Part shown: in pieces, positions 1 through 10,247 of the stretch
Numbering within the stretch: position 1 is the stretch's first letter
Layout of the letters: every line of letters starts with the position of its first letter
From: Aricia agestis
Lineage: Eukaryota; Arthropoda; Insecta; Lepidoptera; Lycaenidae
DNA length: 64,000 nt
Assembly: GCF_905147365.1 (NCBI RefSeq)
Contig: NC_056417.1
Location: 1,634,501 to 1,698,500, forward strand
Direction: 5' to 3'
Translations under genes and position numbers: made by a program
The notes under the pieces: model-generated
What the model saw: only the letters and a program-made list of their open reading frames with translations
Databases searched by the model: none
Told to the model about the DNA's origin: nothing

Positions 1-90
1 TAAATATGCTATTTAACTCGCTTAATGATAATATTAACCGTGTTACGACAAACTCCGCTGGGATAAATAATGGAGAAATCAATATTCCTG
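1..90 (+). other. Possible upstream coding exon ending at a GTAAGT splice donor
   Basis: Position 90 is followed by GTAAGTAAAT, a strong splice donor (91-96), and a T-rich acceptor TTTTGTTTTCAG ends at 652. A frame from base 3 is open across this stretch (begins NMLFNSLNDN) and would enter the next exon in phase 1. That continuation hits a stop at 781-783. A second possibility is a short start at 70-72 (MEKSIFL) that joins the long downstream frame in phase 0. Which frame is used cannot be settled here. The intervening 91-652 is AT-rich and noncoding. Confidence 0.35.
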
Positions 91-652
91 GTAAGTAAAT
101 TAAACTTTAGTTATTTAGATTAATAGTTGAATTACATACATATATATTGATTATTCTAAAAAAAAATTGTGATATTTCTTGCATAGATATTTTTTAAATC
201 CAAAATAGTCAGATGCACGGTTCCATATTCAAATAGAACTTTTTTCTATGGAAATATTAGCTTTTATTGAAAAGCATAAAAAAAGAAAATTTCAATTCAT
301 TCAGTCTTTAAAAAATTATATTAAATAACATGATAATCAATAAGTTTTGTGTATTTTTATATGCTTGTTACTTTATTAGTCGGAAGTTATGTATAAAATA
401 TAGGGTCTATATGCAAATGTTACTTTGTTTGAGGGAACTCGTTTTAAAATCGAGAGGTCTATTTGTAAATGAAATCTTGTTCTTGGTTATTATATTAAGA
501 TAAGCCTTTGTTCTACTTAAAAACTGTTTAAATCTCAATAAATATTTATATTTTTTATATGAAATATTAATATGCAAAAATTTATATCCATTTGCACTTT
601 TTTGTTTTGTTATTTGTAACGATGTTTTATTTTCATACATTTTTGTTTTCAG

Positions 653-1198
653 AAAATGATCCTGAAGCTGCTTCAACGTCGTGTCATCAAGCACGGTCAT
701 TTTCTGTTTCACCACTACCGCAGGGGGCTATACGAATGGCGTTTGCTAGTTCGCTGGGCGAAATGTACAGATTATCCTTATGAAGTCCGAAATATGACAC
801 AAAATAAATTTTTTGAACTAAAAATGCATGTCAATAATAAATTTTGGGATAAAAACACAGAAGGAGTTAAAGTGTCGTGGAATAGTTTAAGAGAAGTATT
901 CGTGGATAATTCAGAACCTAACAAGCTGTTGTATAAATATGATCTTAACGAAATAGACTACAAAACGATTTTAATATGCTCTAATACTCGCCGCAATGCC
1001 GTTTCTTCTGTACCAATCTTACAGCAAGCTTACAAAAAGCCATTAAATTTATCTGAAGATAAACACAAGGATCTGATAAGTTTACTTGATTCGGGAATTA
1101 TACCTGCTCAATATGCGAATTATTTCCGATCTCTCCCTTATTCAGGCGACAATAATAACGCTAATGATAATATAAGTAGTGATAGTGAAGAAGACTGA
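653..1198 (+). CDS. Terminal exon of a possible spliced gene; protein of unknown function
   Basis: The frame is open from the splice acceptor at 651-652 to the stop at 1196-1198, giving about 181 codons, unusually long for this AT-rich window. The protein has a basic N-terminal part (QRRVIKHGHFLFHHYRRG), then EVRNMTQNKFFELK, NTRRN, KPLNLSEDKHKDLISLL and IIPAQYANYFRSLP, and ends in an acidic tail (SSDSEED). The closing pattern (a plus-charged loop, then DL-SLL--G-IP--Y--F--LP) resembles the C-terminus of insect orphan or transposon-derived proteins of the DUF7869 type; this is from memory and tentative. A start at 656-658 is possible without the upstream exon. A short overlapping frame (655-783) is also open. 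No catalytic motif is visible. Confidence 0.5.
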   Translation, partial: KMILKLLQRRVIKHGHFLFHHYRRGLYEWRLLVRWAKCTDYPYEVRNMTQNKFFELKMHVNNKFWDKNTEGVKVSWNSLREVFVDNSEPNKLLYKYDLNEIDYKTILICSNTRRNAVSSVPILQQAYKKPLNLSEDKHKDLISLLDSGIIPAQYANYFRSLPYSGDNNNANDNISSDSEED

Positions 1199-1455
1199 TA
1201 TATTTTGATTACTTTTTTGACCTATAATTTTATTGGTACTTAATTACGTTGTGAAGAAACAATTTTTATTTGTATTTTTAATTATTTTTTGACCTTCAGC
1301 TGTGTCATTTATTGATTGCATTTTCTAAGAAGGAGCTAAGCATAATAATAATAATTATGTTAACGTTTTGATCTCATAAAATATATTGATCTCATAAAAT
1401 AATGTTAATTAGTAAAGATTTTTAGCAATATTTATAATTTTTATGTCATTTTTAT

Positions 1456-1684
1456 ACTACCCTACCTAGCCTACCTAGCCTACCTACCATACCTACCCTG
1501 CCTACCCTTCCTAGCTTACCTACCCTACCTACCAACCCTTCCTACCTTACCTACCCTACCTACCAACCCTTCCTACCTTACCTACCCTACCTACTCTACC
1601 TACCCTACCTACCTTACCTACCCTACCTACCCTACCTACCCTACCTACCCTACCTACTCCACTTACCCTGCCTACCCTAGCTAA
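1456..1684. repeat. CTAC/CCTA tetranucleotide microsatellite
   Basis: About 230 bases of degenerate CTACCTAC and CCCTACCTAC units with scattered substitutions (CCTAGC, CCATAC, CCTTCC). It is strictly a low-complexity array with no coding or RNA signal. Confidence 0.9.
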
Positions 1685-2845
1685 ACCGTGCCCCTAAAAA
1701 TGTCGTGACCCAGGGAAATACCATTTTTTATAATTATGTACCTAATTAGTTAAAGCTCGTTGATTTTTTAGTTCCTTTGAGATTAGGTAATATCCTAAGA
1801 TTTTTTTATATAAAAATAATGTTATACTTACACGACATTCAGTGTTATTTTGTTGATTATTATTATAATATAATATTTTATGTAACATGGTGTTATAAAA
1901 ACAATTAAAAAATTTAATTACCTATGATTATTATGTTGCATACTGTGATTACTTAATAAATGTTTATTTTTTCATTTCTTTGTGTCTTTTTATGCCCTTT
2001 AACAAATAAAACCTCTTAGCGCTCAGAATTTACTAAGAACAAAGTTTTAATTACACTTGGTACCAGCACCTACCAGCACTCTTTCCAAGAACAAGGTTTC
2101 ATTTGCATATATGACACACATTTGTACAGTGATTTCCGCAAGAAATGGTCATATGTGCATATATAAACTACTATTTTTTAAAATATTGGATTTCAATTTA
2201 TTGTTTTGATAAGAATCAATGCATAATACTATTATATACGTATTTTAAAAGAATCAAGTATAAAGAACTAGTGGAAAAAAAGTTGTAGCTAAATTTGAGT
2301 AAGACAAACTTTATATTGCTCTCCTGAAAAGTAGAGAGTTTGCAAATGTGACTTTGTTCTTTGCATAGGTCGATATTATAGCTAAGTCTGTGACGAGCTT
2401 TACATCCTATCAATGTTTTCACGTATGGTATTTAGGATAGTATTGTAGTGGTTGACTACAATACATAGTATTTTTATTTCACAAAATTTTCAACAGCATT
2501 GGCAGAATGTATATTCTTTTTCTATTCTGAATTAAATAAATCTAAAAAATATTCCGACTACAACTCAAAACGGAGCTTTGTTAAAGCAAAAAATGGAGAG
2601 AATGCGGTTAAATATTTGAAGTCCGACTCGTATTGAGAATCGGGCCGCACTACGATCCGTTTATTAACAATTCAGCGATTTTAAATAGAATCGAAAACGT
2701 GCCAACTTGCCCGTAGCTTGTACAGCGAGATGTCATATTATATTAATGTTGGCGCCCTATTCTGGGTGGGATCTCGATGGTAACGCGATGTAGGGGGTGA
2801 GAAATGTTAGCCGCGTAAAGGAGTAAGCCCATTGAGACGGGCCGT
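1685..2845. other. AT-rich stretch without supported gene
   Basis: No convincing coding frame. Short motifs around AAGAACAAGGTTTCATTTGC (2085-2105) recur inverted near 460-488, and a related GCAAATGTGACTTTG occurs at 2342-2356 and near 413-430, which suggests a worn dispersed repeat. A canonical AATAAA occurs near 1954 and could serve the exon ending at 1198, but the distance is large. Confidence 0.4.
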
Positions 2846-3440
2846 GCCGGGGCTCAGCGTGCCGGGGCTCATCGCAAAAATCCGCCTCCATAAATTTTGT
2901 ATGGAAGCGAATGCACGTATCGCAAAATGTGTCGAGGCGCAGCGGATTTCCGTCAATGCGGCAAGGCCCGACAACCCGCTGCGCCCCGGCAACAGTGTGA
3001 CCACACTTCACATAGATTTCCATTTTTGGTAGATTTGAGGTCAAATGAATGACGATTTAGTAGTCCAAATTTTTTTGTAAATTTTAGTAGAAGATAGATA
3101 TTTTATAACAAATAATATAAAAATTTAAAATGCATAATGAAGACAGTCCATATAAACATTTTAGTTTTATTTTAGTTTCAACCACGTAGAATACATTTAT
3201 TAATAACGGCAGATTTTCGGTAGAAGCTAAAACACGGTCTAGTAGATTTTAGTAGAATATAGCAACGTTTTTGATATATCGAGTCACGAGTGATTTAAGA
3301 GTGGTCACACTGGAGCTATCCAAAGTACTCAAAATCCGTCAATGCGATTTATTATCGCATTGACGGATTTTGTGTGCTATAGCGCATTTTGCGCTGCGCT
3401 GAGCCCCGATCCACCCCGGTGAGCCCCGGCACGCGCCGAC
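2846..3440. repeat. GC-rich foldback element, split by an insertion
   Basis: The left arm (2846-2992) and right arm (3313-3440) are GC-rich islands in AT-rich DNA and are inverted relatives: GTGCCGGGGCTCA appears in the left arm twice and its complement TGAGCCCCGGCAC near 3420-3432. Both arms also hold CCGTCAATGCG. The right arm contains its own near-perfect palindrome at 3332-3371 around AAAATCCGTCAATGCGAT. The short frames over 2757-3044 come from this GC bias and are not considered genes. Confidence 0.6.
2993..3312. mobile_element. 320-bp element with 12-bp terminal inverted repeats
   Basis: Begins CAGTGTGACCAC and ends GTGGTCACACTG, a perfect 12-bp inverted repeat. It is AT-rich inside and sits between the two GC-rich arms of the surrounding foldback. 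ATTTTAGTAGAA occurs twice inside (near 3083 and 3248). No clear target-site duplication could be read, so the superfamily is undetermined. Confidence 0.5.
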
Positions 3441-3466
3441 AAACTGTGCGCGTACCTTAATATTAC

Positions 3467-4090
3467 TAGACTACAAGCCCATGAAGAAAATTAACGGGTG
3501 ATATGAACCAACGTGAATATCGCTTAGAAGGCTGTTATTATGTATGCAAATAACGCCGTACATTTTTTCTAGCGCAGTGGCTGAAACCTCTGGGTCGCAA
3601 CCACAGAAATCAAGATAGAACGGCTAAGCGGGTGGAGTACGCGTGTTTCAATCTTGCACAAGTGAGCAAGATTTGTTGAAAGTTCATTTAGTCAGCGCGC
3701 ACGTCTCGACTTGATTACACCGAAGCGGTTGCGTAAAAATGCCTCATTGTGCAGTGTCTAATTGTAAAAACAGAAGTACGAAAGTGGTTCGGTCAAAAGG
3801 AGGTATTTCTTTCCACGGGTTAATTATTTGTTCTAACTAAAAGCAAAGCAAAATTGACACGATCGATTCCTTAGCAACGCACGTGCGTCGCCGTTCTATC
3901 TTGATTTATTTTTGTGGTCGCAACCCTATAAGGCAACCCTCACCGCGTACTACCTGTACCGCTCAGAAATTACGACATAGTGCTTAGAGTTATTTTAAGA
4001 CAAAGTAACAGCCTCCTTTTAATCGATATTGTCATTGGTTCATTTCACCTGTTAATTTTCTTTATGGGCTTGCAGCTAGCTTGTAGTCTA
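3467..4090. mobile_element. Foldback element carrying a THAP-domain start (P-like transposon derivative)
   Basis: Long imperfect inverted repeats: left TAGACTACAAGC (3467-3478), CATGAAGAAAATTAAC, GATATGAACCAA; right the complements at about 4036-4090 with an 11-base insertion near 4072. Homology of the arms continues inward (CAAGATAGAACGGC left near 3611, its complement GCCGTTCTATCTTG right near 3890). Between the arms lies a short THAP-type reading frame. THAP zinc fingers head the transposase of P-superfamily DNA transposons, so an internally deleted P-like element is the best explanation. The inner terminus CATGAAGAAAATTAAC loosely resembles the start of the Drosophila P element, from memory. 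Confidence 0.6.
3739..3840 (+). pseudogene. N-terminal fragment of a THAP zinc-finger protein (transposase start)
   Basis: ATG at 3739 opens a 33-codon frame closed by TAA at 3838-3840. It reads MPHCAVSNCKNRS, then 11 residues, then GGISFHG. The MP-C-V--C-NRS start with a G-SFH motif about 20 residues on is the signature of the first half of a C2CH THAP domain (DNA binding). The second Cys/His pair and everything downstream are missing, so the protein cannot fold as a THAP finger. It sits inside a foldback element, which points to a truncated P-type transposase rather than a host gene. Confidence 0.6.
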
Positions 4091-4523
4091 CAACTTTATT
4101 GAGCTAACAAATTCTATATTGGAGTTGTGTTCTTTTTTGGGATGTTTAAAAATGTCAAACTTGTGTTTAAATATATTATGCGTTTGAGGCGCACAATGCT
4201 TAAAAAGCATAATTATTATCAAAAAATAAATCATACAACATAAACTTCTAATTTCAACGTCTTACAAAATACATTCATTTCCGAGCGTCTTTACAAACTA
4301 ACTCGACGCTCTCGTATCTTCATTACGTTCGAGCTAACAGAATAAGCTCCCACGTCTTACATATGAACGTGCGACGTGCCGGAGTCTGCTGGCCATAAAT
4401 TTAAAAATGTATGCTGCTAGGTGTAGTTTTAGTGCTGGCGATTTACACCTAGCTCACCCGGCTACTGAAATTGTATACTGGGCACGGGATAAGAATCTAC
4501 CCTTGTATCGATGACTTAGATCC
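4091..4523. other. Noncoding stretch
   Basis: No supported gene, RNA or repeat boundary seen. Confidence 0.4.
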
Positions 4524-4660
4524 CTAAGGGCCTATTTCACCACTTACTGATAAGTGTCGGATAGGCTATCCACAACTTATCTGACAGACTCTATACTCCA
4601 TCTGTCCTGTCTGTCAGATAAGTCCGGCACTTATCAGTAAGTGGTGAAACAGGCCCTTAG
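4524..4660. mobile_element. Foldback MITE, copy 1 of 2
   Basis: Near-perfect hairpin: CTAAGGGCC, then TTTCACCACTTACTGATAAG on the left, with the complement CTTATCAGTAAGTGGTGAAA and GGCCCTTAG on the right. About 137 bp. A diverged sister copy lies at 4757-4874. Confidence 0.8.
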
Positions 4661-4756
4661 TGTATAAAGAGTTAAATGTAACACATTATATTTTGTGTTA
4701 CATAACACTGTTTTTTGATCCTACAGTCGTTATCATTTATCTCCTGTACCAAACTC

Positions 4757-4874
4757 TTAGGGCCTCTTTCACCACTTCCTCATAAAGTGCCGAATAGGCT
4801 ATTCACAACTGTTTTGACAGATTCTCCATACTTGATCTGTCAAGTTAATCAGGAAGTGGTGAGACAGGCCCTTA
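4757..4874. mobile_element. Foldback MITE, copy 2 of 2
   Basis: Same family as 4524-4660, with TTAGGGCC and TTTCACCACTTCC at the left and GGAAGTGGTGAGA and GGCCCTTA at the right. The arms are more diverged and shorter than in copy 1. Confidence 0.75.
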
Positions 4875-5994
4875 CAATTTTATAGTCCAATCTTATATTT
4901 TAATTTGTCGTGTCCCGATATTTGTTGCCAAACTTCATCTTGCTGAGTCGATTTTGTTGAATTTTATGAGCTTGTCGGGTAAGTCTGAAGGCAGCTCTGA
5001 CGGTGCATATTACCCATCTGGATAGATTCATTTAACAATACAAGAGTGAAAGAGAGCAGACGGCCTGTGCTATCACAGCAGGAAGCTAGCCCCAGAAGAC
5101 ATACCCGAAATAACGGGCTTTAGAACAGGCACTGCAATTTAATATGTTGACTGTTTCGGGTCAGATATAATTATAAGTAAATAAGAAAAACTGATGTAGA
5201 CATAATATATAAATAAACTGTAGAAGTCAGATAATGTGAAGATTAATCTCAGAGCTGCTATTCAGAACCGAAAATATAAAAGTTACTATAACGTACTCAG
5301 GCGTCATATTAAAAAAGTCCCCGGGCGAGCTATTTGAGTGTAAAAGTCTGGATTATCATATAATTACAAAGTTTATAATGCGGCGAAGTTTGAAGGAGGT
5401 GATGTGTCCCGACTCCCCGCCCTGCGACCTAATGTGTTGCGCGCGTTATCTAGCGATGGGCCATCCCAGGTGACACTTTTCAACTTTACCCCGTGTGCCC
5501 AGGAAAATGGCGGATGCTGTTGAACGAGGCAATATAATTTTCTTTATCTTCAGAGATGAGCAGAGATAGTGTTAAGCATCACTATCTCTGCATCACCCTA
5601 AAGTTTGGCTGGAAGAAAATGCCACGAGGCATGTGCAAGAATTTTAAACAAAAATAAATTAATAAGTAATGCACTCGGTTTCAGTGACGGTTGTCAGTTC
5701 TTACAATGAAACAGGTAACTGCAGAAATACAAACCAAAACGCGGGAATGATTTAATAGCGCCCAAGTGTGTACGCAATACAAGAGTGCACCTTCTCCCTT
5801 TGAGACCCAATGGAATGGTTATAAAGATAGAGAGAGTAGGTTTATTCAAAATATGAAATTAATTTGAATTAAATGAATAAAAATATAAAATAAAATGCGT
5901 GGAAGATTTTATAAAAAAGGACAATATCTAGTTCTTACAAGTTTATAATATATTTTTAAAAAACACCAAGCATCTGATTTCATTATAATTTAAC
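4875..5994. other. Noncoding stretch with one small hairpin
   Basis: No gene seen. A hairpin AGAGATAGTG / CACTATCTCT spans about 5564-5590. Confidence 0.4.
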
Positions 5995-6115
5995 CCTAAG
6001 GGTGGGTTGCACCAGAGGCGTGGTTAAAGTTAAAAATATGGTCATAGTTATGGTTATAGTTAAGGCTAATTTTAACTTTAACCTTAACTTTGACCACAGA
6101 ATTTGACAGATGACA
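5995..6115. repeat. Half of a GGGTGGGTTGCACCA-type MITE
   Basis: AAGGGTGGGTTGCACCA followed by TTAAAGTTAAA and related GTTA-rich runs, then a partly inverted TTTAACTTTAACCTTAAC and TTTGACAGATGACAG. This matches the left half of a common lepidopteran hairpin MITE from memory; a right-hand GGTGCAACCCACCC end is absent. Confidence 0.4.
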
Positions 6116-6234
6116 GCTAGTCCGACAAGGCTTGAAATGAACGTGGGCGGGGGCGCTGCTGGCTGTGTATAAAAACTGGCCAAAGTATATTTGGCCACTC
6201 GAAATGTATAGACAGAGTTTTGTAGACAATACAG

Positions 6235-6395
6235 TAAGGCTGGTACAAATAGTCAGGACTTAAGATGTGAGTCTCGAGACGCGGTTTGGCTCAGCTGTGA
6301 TTGGTCAAAATTTTGACAGCCAACCAATCACAGAGCCTGAACCGTGTCTTGAGAACGAGATGCATCTTGAGTACTGACTATTTATACCAGCCTAA
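6235..6395. mobile_element. Foldback MITE (TAAGGCTGG ends)
   Basis: Left TAAGGCTGGTACAAATAGTC and GACTTAAGATG; right CATCTTGAGTACTGACTATT and ATACCAGCCTAA. The centre is an inverted pair around GATTGGT / ACCAATC. Noncoding. Confidence 0.8.
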
Positions 6396-6893
6396 GAGTA
6401 TTTTTTAGTGAGGCAAAGTAGCGTAGTTTTATACATGTGTGCGTAAGCGCGTGAAGAGGCTTTATGTTCGTCAGGTTCATCACAACCATTTCAATATATT
6501 TTGCTTTGAGACAGGAGGACATTTTAATTTTATATATTTTCTTATTATTTTTCATTTCATCGTATTTTCATATATTTTCATTTCATAGCCTTATACTCGT
6601 ATAACACGAAAATTATTAGGTACTTACTATTTAGTAAGAACGTATTAAGCTCCTAGTACATTTACTTGTTACAATTATTGTTTTCTTATGGATAATTTAT
6701 GGTGGTATAAAATATTAAGTATATTTTCAACGTAATAGCCCCTAAATAAGCTGCAACCCTTCTGCGCTCGTAAAATGTTTATCAAGGATGGAATTTTATT
6801 ACTGCAAGATTATTATCAAAATATAGCTGGTATGGTGTTTACACATAAAAATATTATGCAGTCAGTAGTAAGATGCAAAATAAAATTATTAAT
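6396..6893. other. Noncoding AT-rich stretch
   Basis: No supported feature. The open frame starting at 6775 runs into the antisense of the LINE remnant and is not real. Confidence 0.4.
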
Positions 6894-7602
6894 TTATTTA
6901 CCTAAACTGTCCCACTGCTGGGCAAAGGCCTCCCCCAAAGACTTCTCTCTCTGCGCCACCGCTGGCCAGCCTGGCTGGTATTTTTTTAACGGGCTTTGGC
7001 CCACCACACATTCTCACCACTGTATCTCCTGTGTCGCCAGGATCGACAGCGGTATCCAACCACAAAAACCATTTGATATGATCTCAGGGAGCCCGAGGGA
7101 CATGCTAAACTGTCTTGGGAGTTGAGACCCGCAACGAAATTAATCAGAAGAAAATAGGAGGAGTAGGAAGATTCTAGTTTCCCTCCCCATGAAAGCGGGA
7201 GACAGCACAAAGTTGCAATGACCGAAAGTTAAAGAACTTAAGGGGGACCACGGAAATAAGGTTAATAATTGTGACTCCTAAGCTATGCCTCCAACTCATC
7301 ACGCCATCTTTTTCTAGGCCAGCCTCGGCGTCCGTCTTAAGGTGCCCACTCTGTTGAGATTCTTGCCCAGCGGTCGAAATGCATACGGCCAACGTGACCC
7401 GCCCAATCCCAATTCAGCTGTGCAGCTTTGACACATCCTTGATACCTGTTAGAGCGCAGTGTGGTATTACTTATTTTGTCCAGAAGTTATACTCCTAACA
7501 TACCGCGCTCCGTTGCTCTTTGACAAACCCCGAGTTGGGACTTTTGTGAATCGGTCAACGACCAAGTTTGTGCACCGTAGGTTAGGACAGGCATAATGCA
7601 CA
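6894..7602 (-). pseudogene. RTE-like LINE reverse transcriptase, C-terminal remnant, interrupted
   Basis: On the minus strand from 7602 the reading is CIMPVLTYGAQTWSL, QRATERGMLGV, then (after a stop) NTTLRS, LNWDWAGHVGRM, RWARISTEWAP and RKRWRDELEA. After an inserted repeat (6981-7282) it resumes as EKSLGEAFAQQWDSLGK and stops at 6894-6896. This is the C-terminal region that follows the polymerase domain in RTE-type LINEs (W-WAGH--R, RW----eW-P, RKRWRD, LGEAFAQQW). At least three stops and the insertion make it dead. The 5' part of the element is not recognisable beyond about 7700. Confidence 0.75.
6981..7282 (-). mobile_element. Family 10 poly(A) retroposon inserted in the LINE remnant
   Basis: Plus strand reads TTTTTTTAACGGGC at its start, so the A-tail lies at the left and the element is on the minus strand. 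It contains GTCGCCAGGATCGACAG and GAGGGACATGCTAAA and ends near GTGACTCCTAAGC. Other copies: 11837-11993, 15447-15545, 41784-42105 and 48693-49014. It interrupts the LINE coding sequence between RWRDELEA and the LGEAFAQQW motif, which dates it as younger than that LINE copy. Confidence 0.7.
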
Positions 7603-8322
7603 ACCTAACCTCTGGCAACAACGGTGGTGTCGATGAACAAAATACGTATATGTGGCAAGACTTAAAGGAAGATCTTCCGAGTTTTGTGCTATTCTCAGTC
7701 AGGCCGAAGTCCTGTAGGTATTTCAGACGTGATTTACGCTAATTTTTCCGCCTGATCTGCTAATATAGCTGTAAAATTTACTCTCAATAACGTACACTGA
7801 AATAATAAAACCGGATCAAAATCAGTTCATCAGTTTTGGAGGGTGTAACACTGTACATAAAATTATACTTTCCTACTTTTAGAACAAACAATATTTTTGA
7901 AGTCTCATTTTCAAATATAATTAGTTAATGACACCACTTAGAATAGGAACCCCTAATTTAGAGCATATTAAAAGTGGAATAAAATCTTGAACGTAAAAAA
8001 GTTCTTATTGTCAGTAATAAATTTTGTGGGCCGTTCCTTCTTTTATATCCTTTTCGTTGATGTAAAAAACAAAGTAAACTTTTTAATCTAAGACACATTC
8101 CACAAATAGATAGCGATTTCGTCACAATGGAACAAGTTATAACGTTTTATAATACACATAGTAAAAGGGGCAAACTACCCAATCGTTGGCAGAAATCCTA
8201 TTAATATTGGTACCTTAGGTTATATTATATGTGCTTAAAATAACCTGCAAAAAAATTATAAGTACACTGAGAAGTGGAATTAAATGTTTGCATTGTGCTT
8301 CGCTGAGTGAGTTCAAACCTGG
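7603..8322. other. Noncoding stretch
   Basis: The first 100-150 bases may still belong to the decayed LINE on the minus strand. Beyond that nothing is recognised. Confidence 0.35.
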
Positions 8323-8471
8323 CCCTGTAGACAAGTGGCAAGCGATTATCGTAAACGGCAACAAAATGTATAGGATTTGACATTAGTACTCGCTAGCGAA
8401 GCGATTACTTATGTTAAATCGCATACATTTTGTTGGCGTTTACGATAGGCGCTTGCCATTTGACTAGTAGG
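8323..8471. mobile_element. Foldback MITE (TAGACAAGTGGCAAGCG), copy 1
   Basis: TAGACAAGTGGCAAGCGATT at left and CGCTTGCCATTTGACTAGT at right, with inner arms ATCGTAAACG / CGTTTACGAT. The central part includes CGCTAGCGAAGCG. Same family as 8813-8962. Confidence 0.8.
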
Positions 8472-8812
8472 TCTTGTCAGTTGTTACCTACAAATTATCA
8501 TCAGGGAAATTATAAGCAGACTCCGCATTTACGCCCTTTAGTTGGGTAATATTATTTCTACGTGCGAAAACAACATAATTGTGTATCTTCTTGCTATGTA
8601 TTTATTCATATTGTCACTAAATTACTAGTTTCCGGAATAAAATAAACAAATAAAATAAATAAATATTAAGTCAATGATGACTAAACGTAAACTGAAACAA
8701 TGAGTGTCAAATAGACATATTATTATCATGACACACGACAGCTATATCGTGACATATGATAGCAGTTTGACACGATAGACCCGACGGCTATATCGCGGTA
8801 CCTGCCCTAGTA
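8472..8812. other. Noncoding stretch between two MITE copies
   Basis: No gene or repeat recognised. Confidence 0.35.
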
Positions 8813-8962
8813 CTCCTAGTAGACAAGTGGCAAGCGATTATCGTAAACGCTCACAAAATGTAGGATTTGACATTAGTATTCGCTAGCGAAGCGATGACTT
8901 ATGTCAAATCGCATACATTTTGTTGGCGTATACGATAATCGCTTGCCACTTGTCTACTAGGG
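8813..8962. mobile_element. Foldback MITE (TAGACAAGTGGCAAGCG), copy 2
   Basis: CTAGTAGACAAGTGGCAAGC at left and GCTTGCCACTTGTCTACTAG at right are perfect complements. About 150 bp, less diverged than copy 1. Confidence 0.85.
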
Positions 8963-9104
8963 CTGGTGGCAAAAAAATTTCAACAACCCTCATTATATGA
9001 GTATTTCAACTGCTCTATTAGAACAAAGACGAAATACTATTATTACTAGGTAAAGCATGAAAAGGTCACATATTAGTTAACACAGCAGACCTTACCATTA
9101 GTAG

Positions 9105-9250
9105 CAAAACTAGCTGTCCCGGTGAACTTCACTTTAAAACGACTTCTACGAATATTTTAAGACTAAAATTAGCCCAATCCGTTCAGCCTTTTTCGAGTTT
9201 TAGCGTTACTAACACAATTGAAAATCTATTTTTATATATTATATAGATAT
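9105..9250 (+). repeat. Family 6 lepidopteran repeat
   Basis: ACTAGCTGTCCCGGTGAACT, TTCTACGAATATTTTAAGAC, TAGCCCAATCCGTTCAGCC, GCGTTACTAACACAATTG and a trailing AT run. Closely matched at 54663-54835; a fragment lies at 14676-14745. Confidence 0.7.
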
Positions 9251-10010
9251 GGAAAGAGCTATTGAGTCGCTCCTCTCGTGGCCACACTGGTAACTTTTCG
9301 TTATTTTCCGTTGACACGTCGAGTTCAGACGTCGGGGCCCCCGGGTGTTTTTACCGACTTTGCTTCACAGCGGCCGCCGGCCGGTCAGATGACGGTGTGA
9401 AAGCTAAAATAGTTTTCACATTATTCAGATTATGATGATAGTTTTTGTTGGAATTTTTTTGCTAATAACAGATATTTTCGTTGTTATTTTTGTTATTAAT
9501 AAAGTTATTCTAAACAAAATGTTACCCGCTTTCTTAATCGGAAACATGTTATTCGGTAGGATGAACCTATTTTATGCCCTTTGACCTTTCCCGGAGTCTT
9601 GAAGTATTCTTTTTACCAAATTTTATCAAAAACTATTAAGCGGGTTAAGCGTAAAAGGTTACAGATCGGAAATTAGTCCATAATTTAAGTTTTGGATCTA
9701 AAACATTAGAGAATAATTATAAAGACTATGAACCGTTATAAAAAGCATTTTCAAATCAATTTATATAATGTAAGGAAAATTCGCTTCCAGTCCGGCGGCC
9801 ATTTTGCGAGTTATTCAATCTAATCATGAATTCTTAAAAGGCCCGGTTGGATGATCGATTTAAAATAAAACAAACACTCAATTTCGCCTGCGATAAAAGG
9901 CAGCACTAACTCGACATAGCGATTAAATTTGCTGGCCGCAAGCTCTGGTCTAGGTTACAGGCGGAAAGAACGTTTACATTTTAAAACCTGGGTACTGGAT
10001 TCCGCGATTG
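9251..10010. other. Noncoding stretch
   Basis: A GC-rich patch near 9325-9400 and otherwise AT-rich sequence. No coding or structural feature supported. Confidence 0.35.
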
Positions 10011-10076
10011 CAAGAGTAATAGCAGGTAATGCACTATTACCTGCTATTACTCTTGCATTACCTGCTATTACTCTTG
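10011..10076. repeat. Perfect hairpin with an extra direct copy of one arm
   Basis: CAAGAGTAATAGCAGGTAAT (10011-10030) pairs perfectly with ATTACCTGCTATTACTCTTG (10036-10055); that right arm is repeated directly at 10057-10076. Flanks GCGATT and AATCGC extend the symmetry. A 60-codon frame across it is a by-product. Confidence 0.85.
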
Positions 10077-10247
10077 AAATCGCGAAAATATGTTGAGATT
10101 GTTTTATGACTCTCATAGAAAATACTTTATGTGCCATGTTTGTGGATAATTTAAATACATCTACAACTTTGGTCTAAGTTACCCTAACCGAGAAAACTAT
10201 AAAAACCTTTTGACCTTCAATAATGACAATTAACTTTTAGGTCTTAG

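Noticed and set aside
2757..3044. Overlapping 65-95-codon frames on both strands
   Set aside because: They follow from the high GC content of a foldback arm and have no domain.
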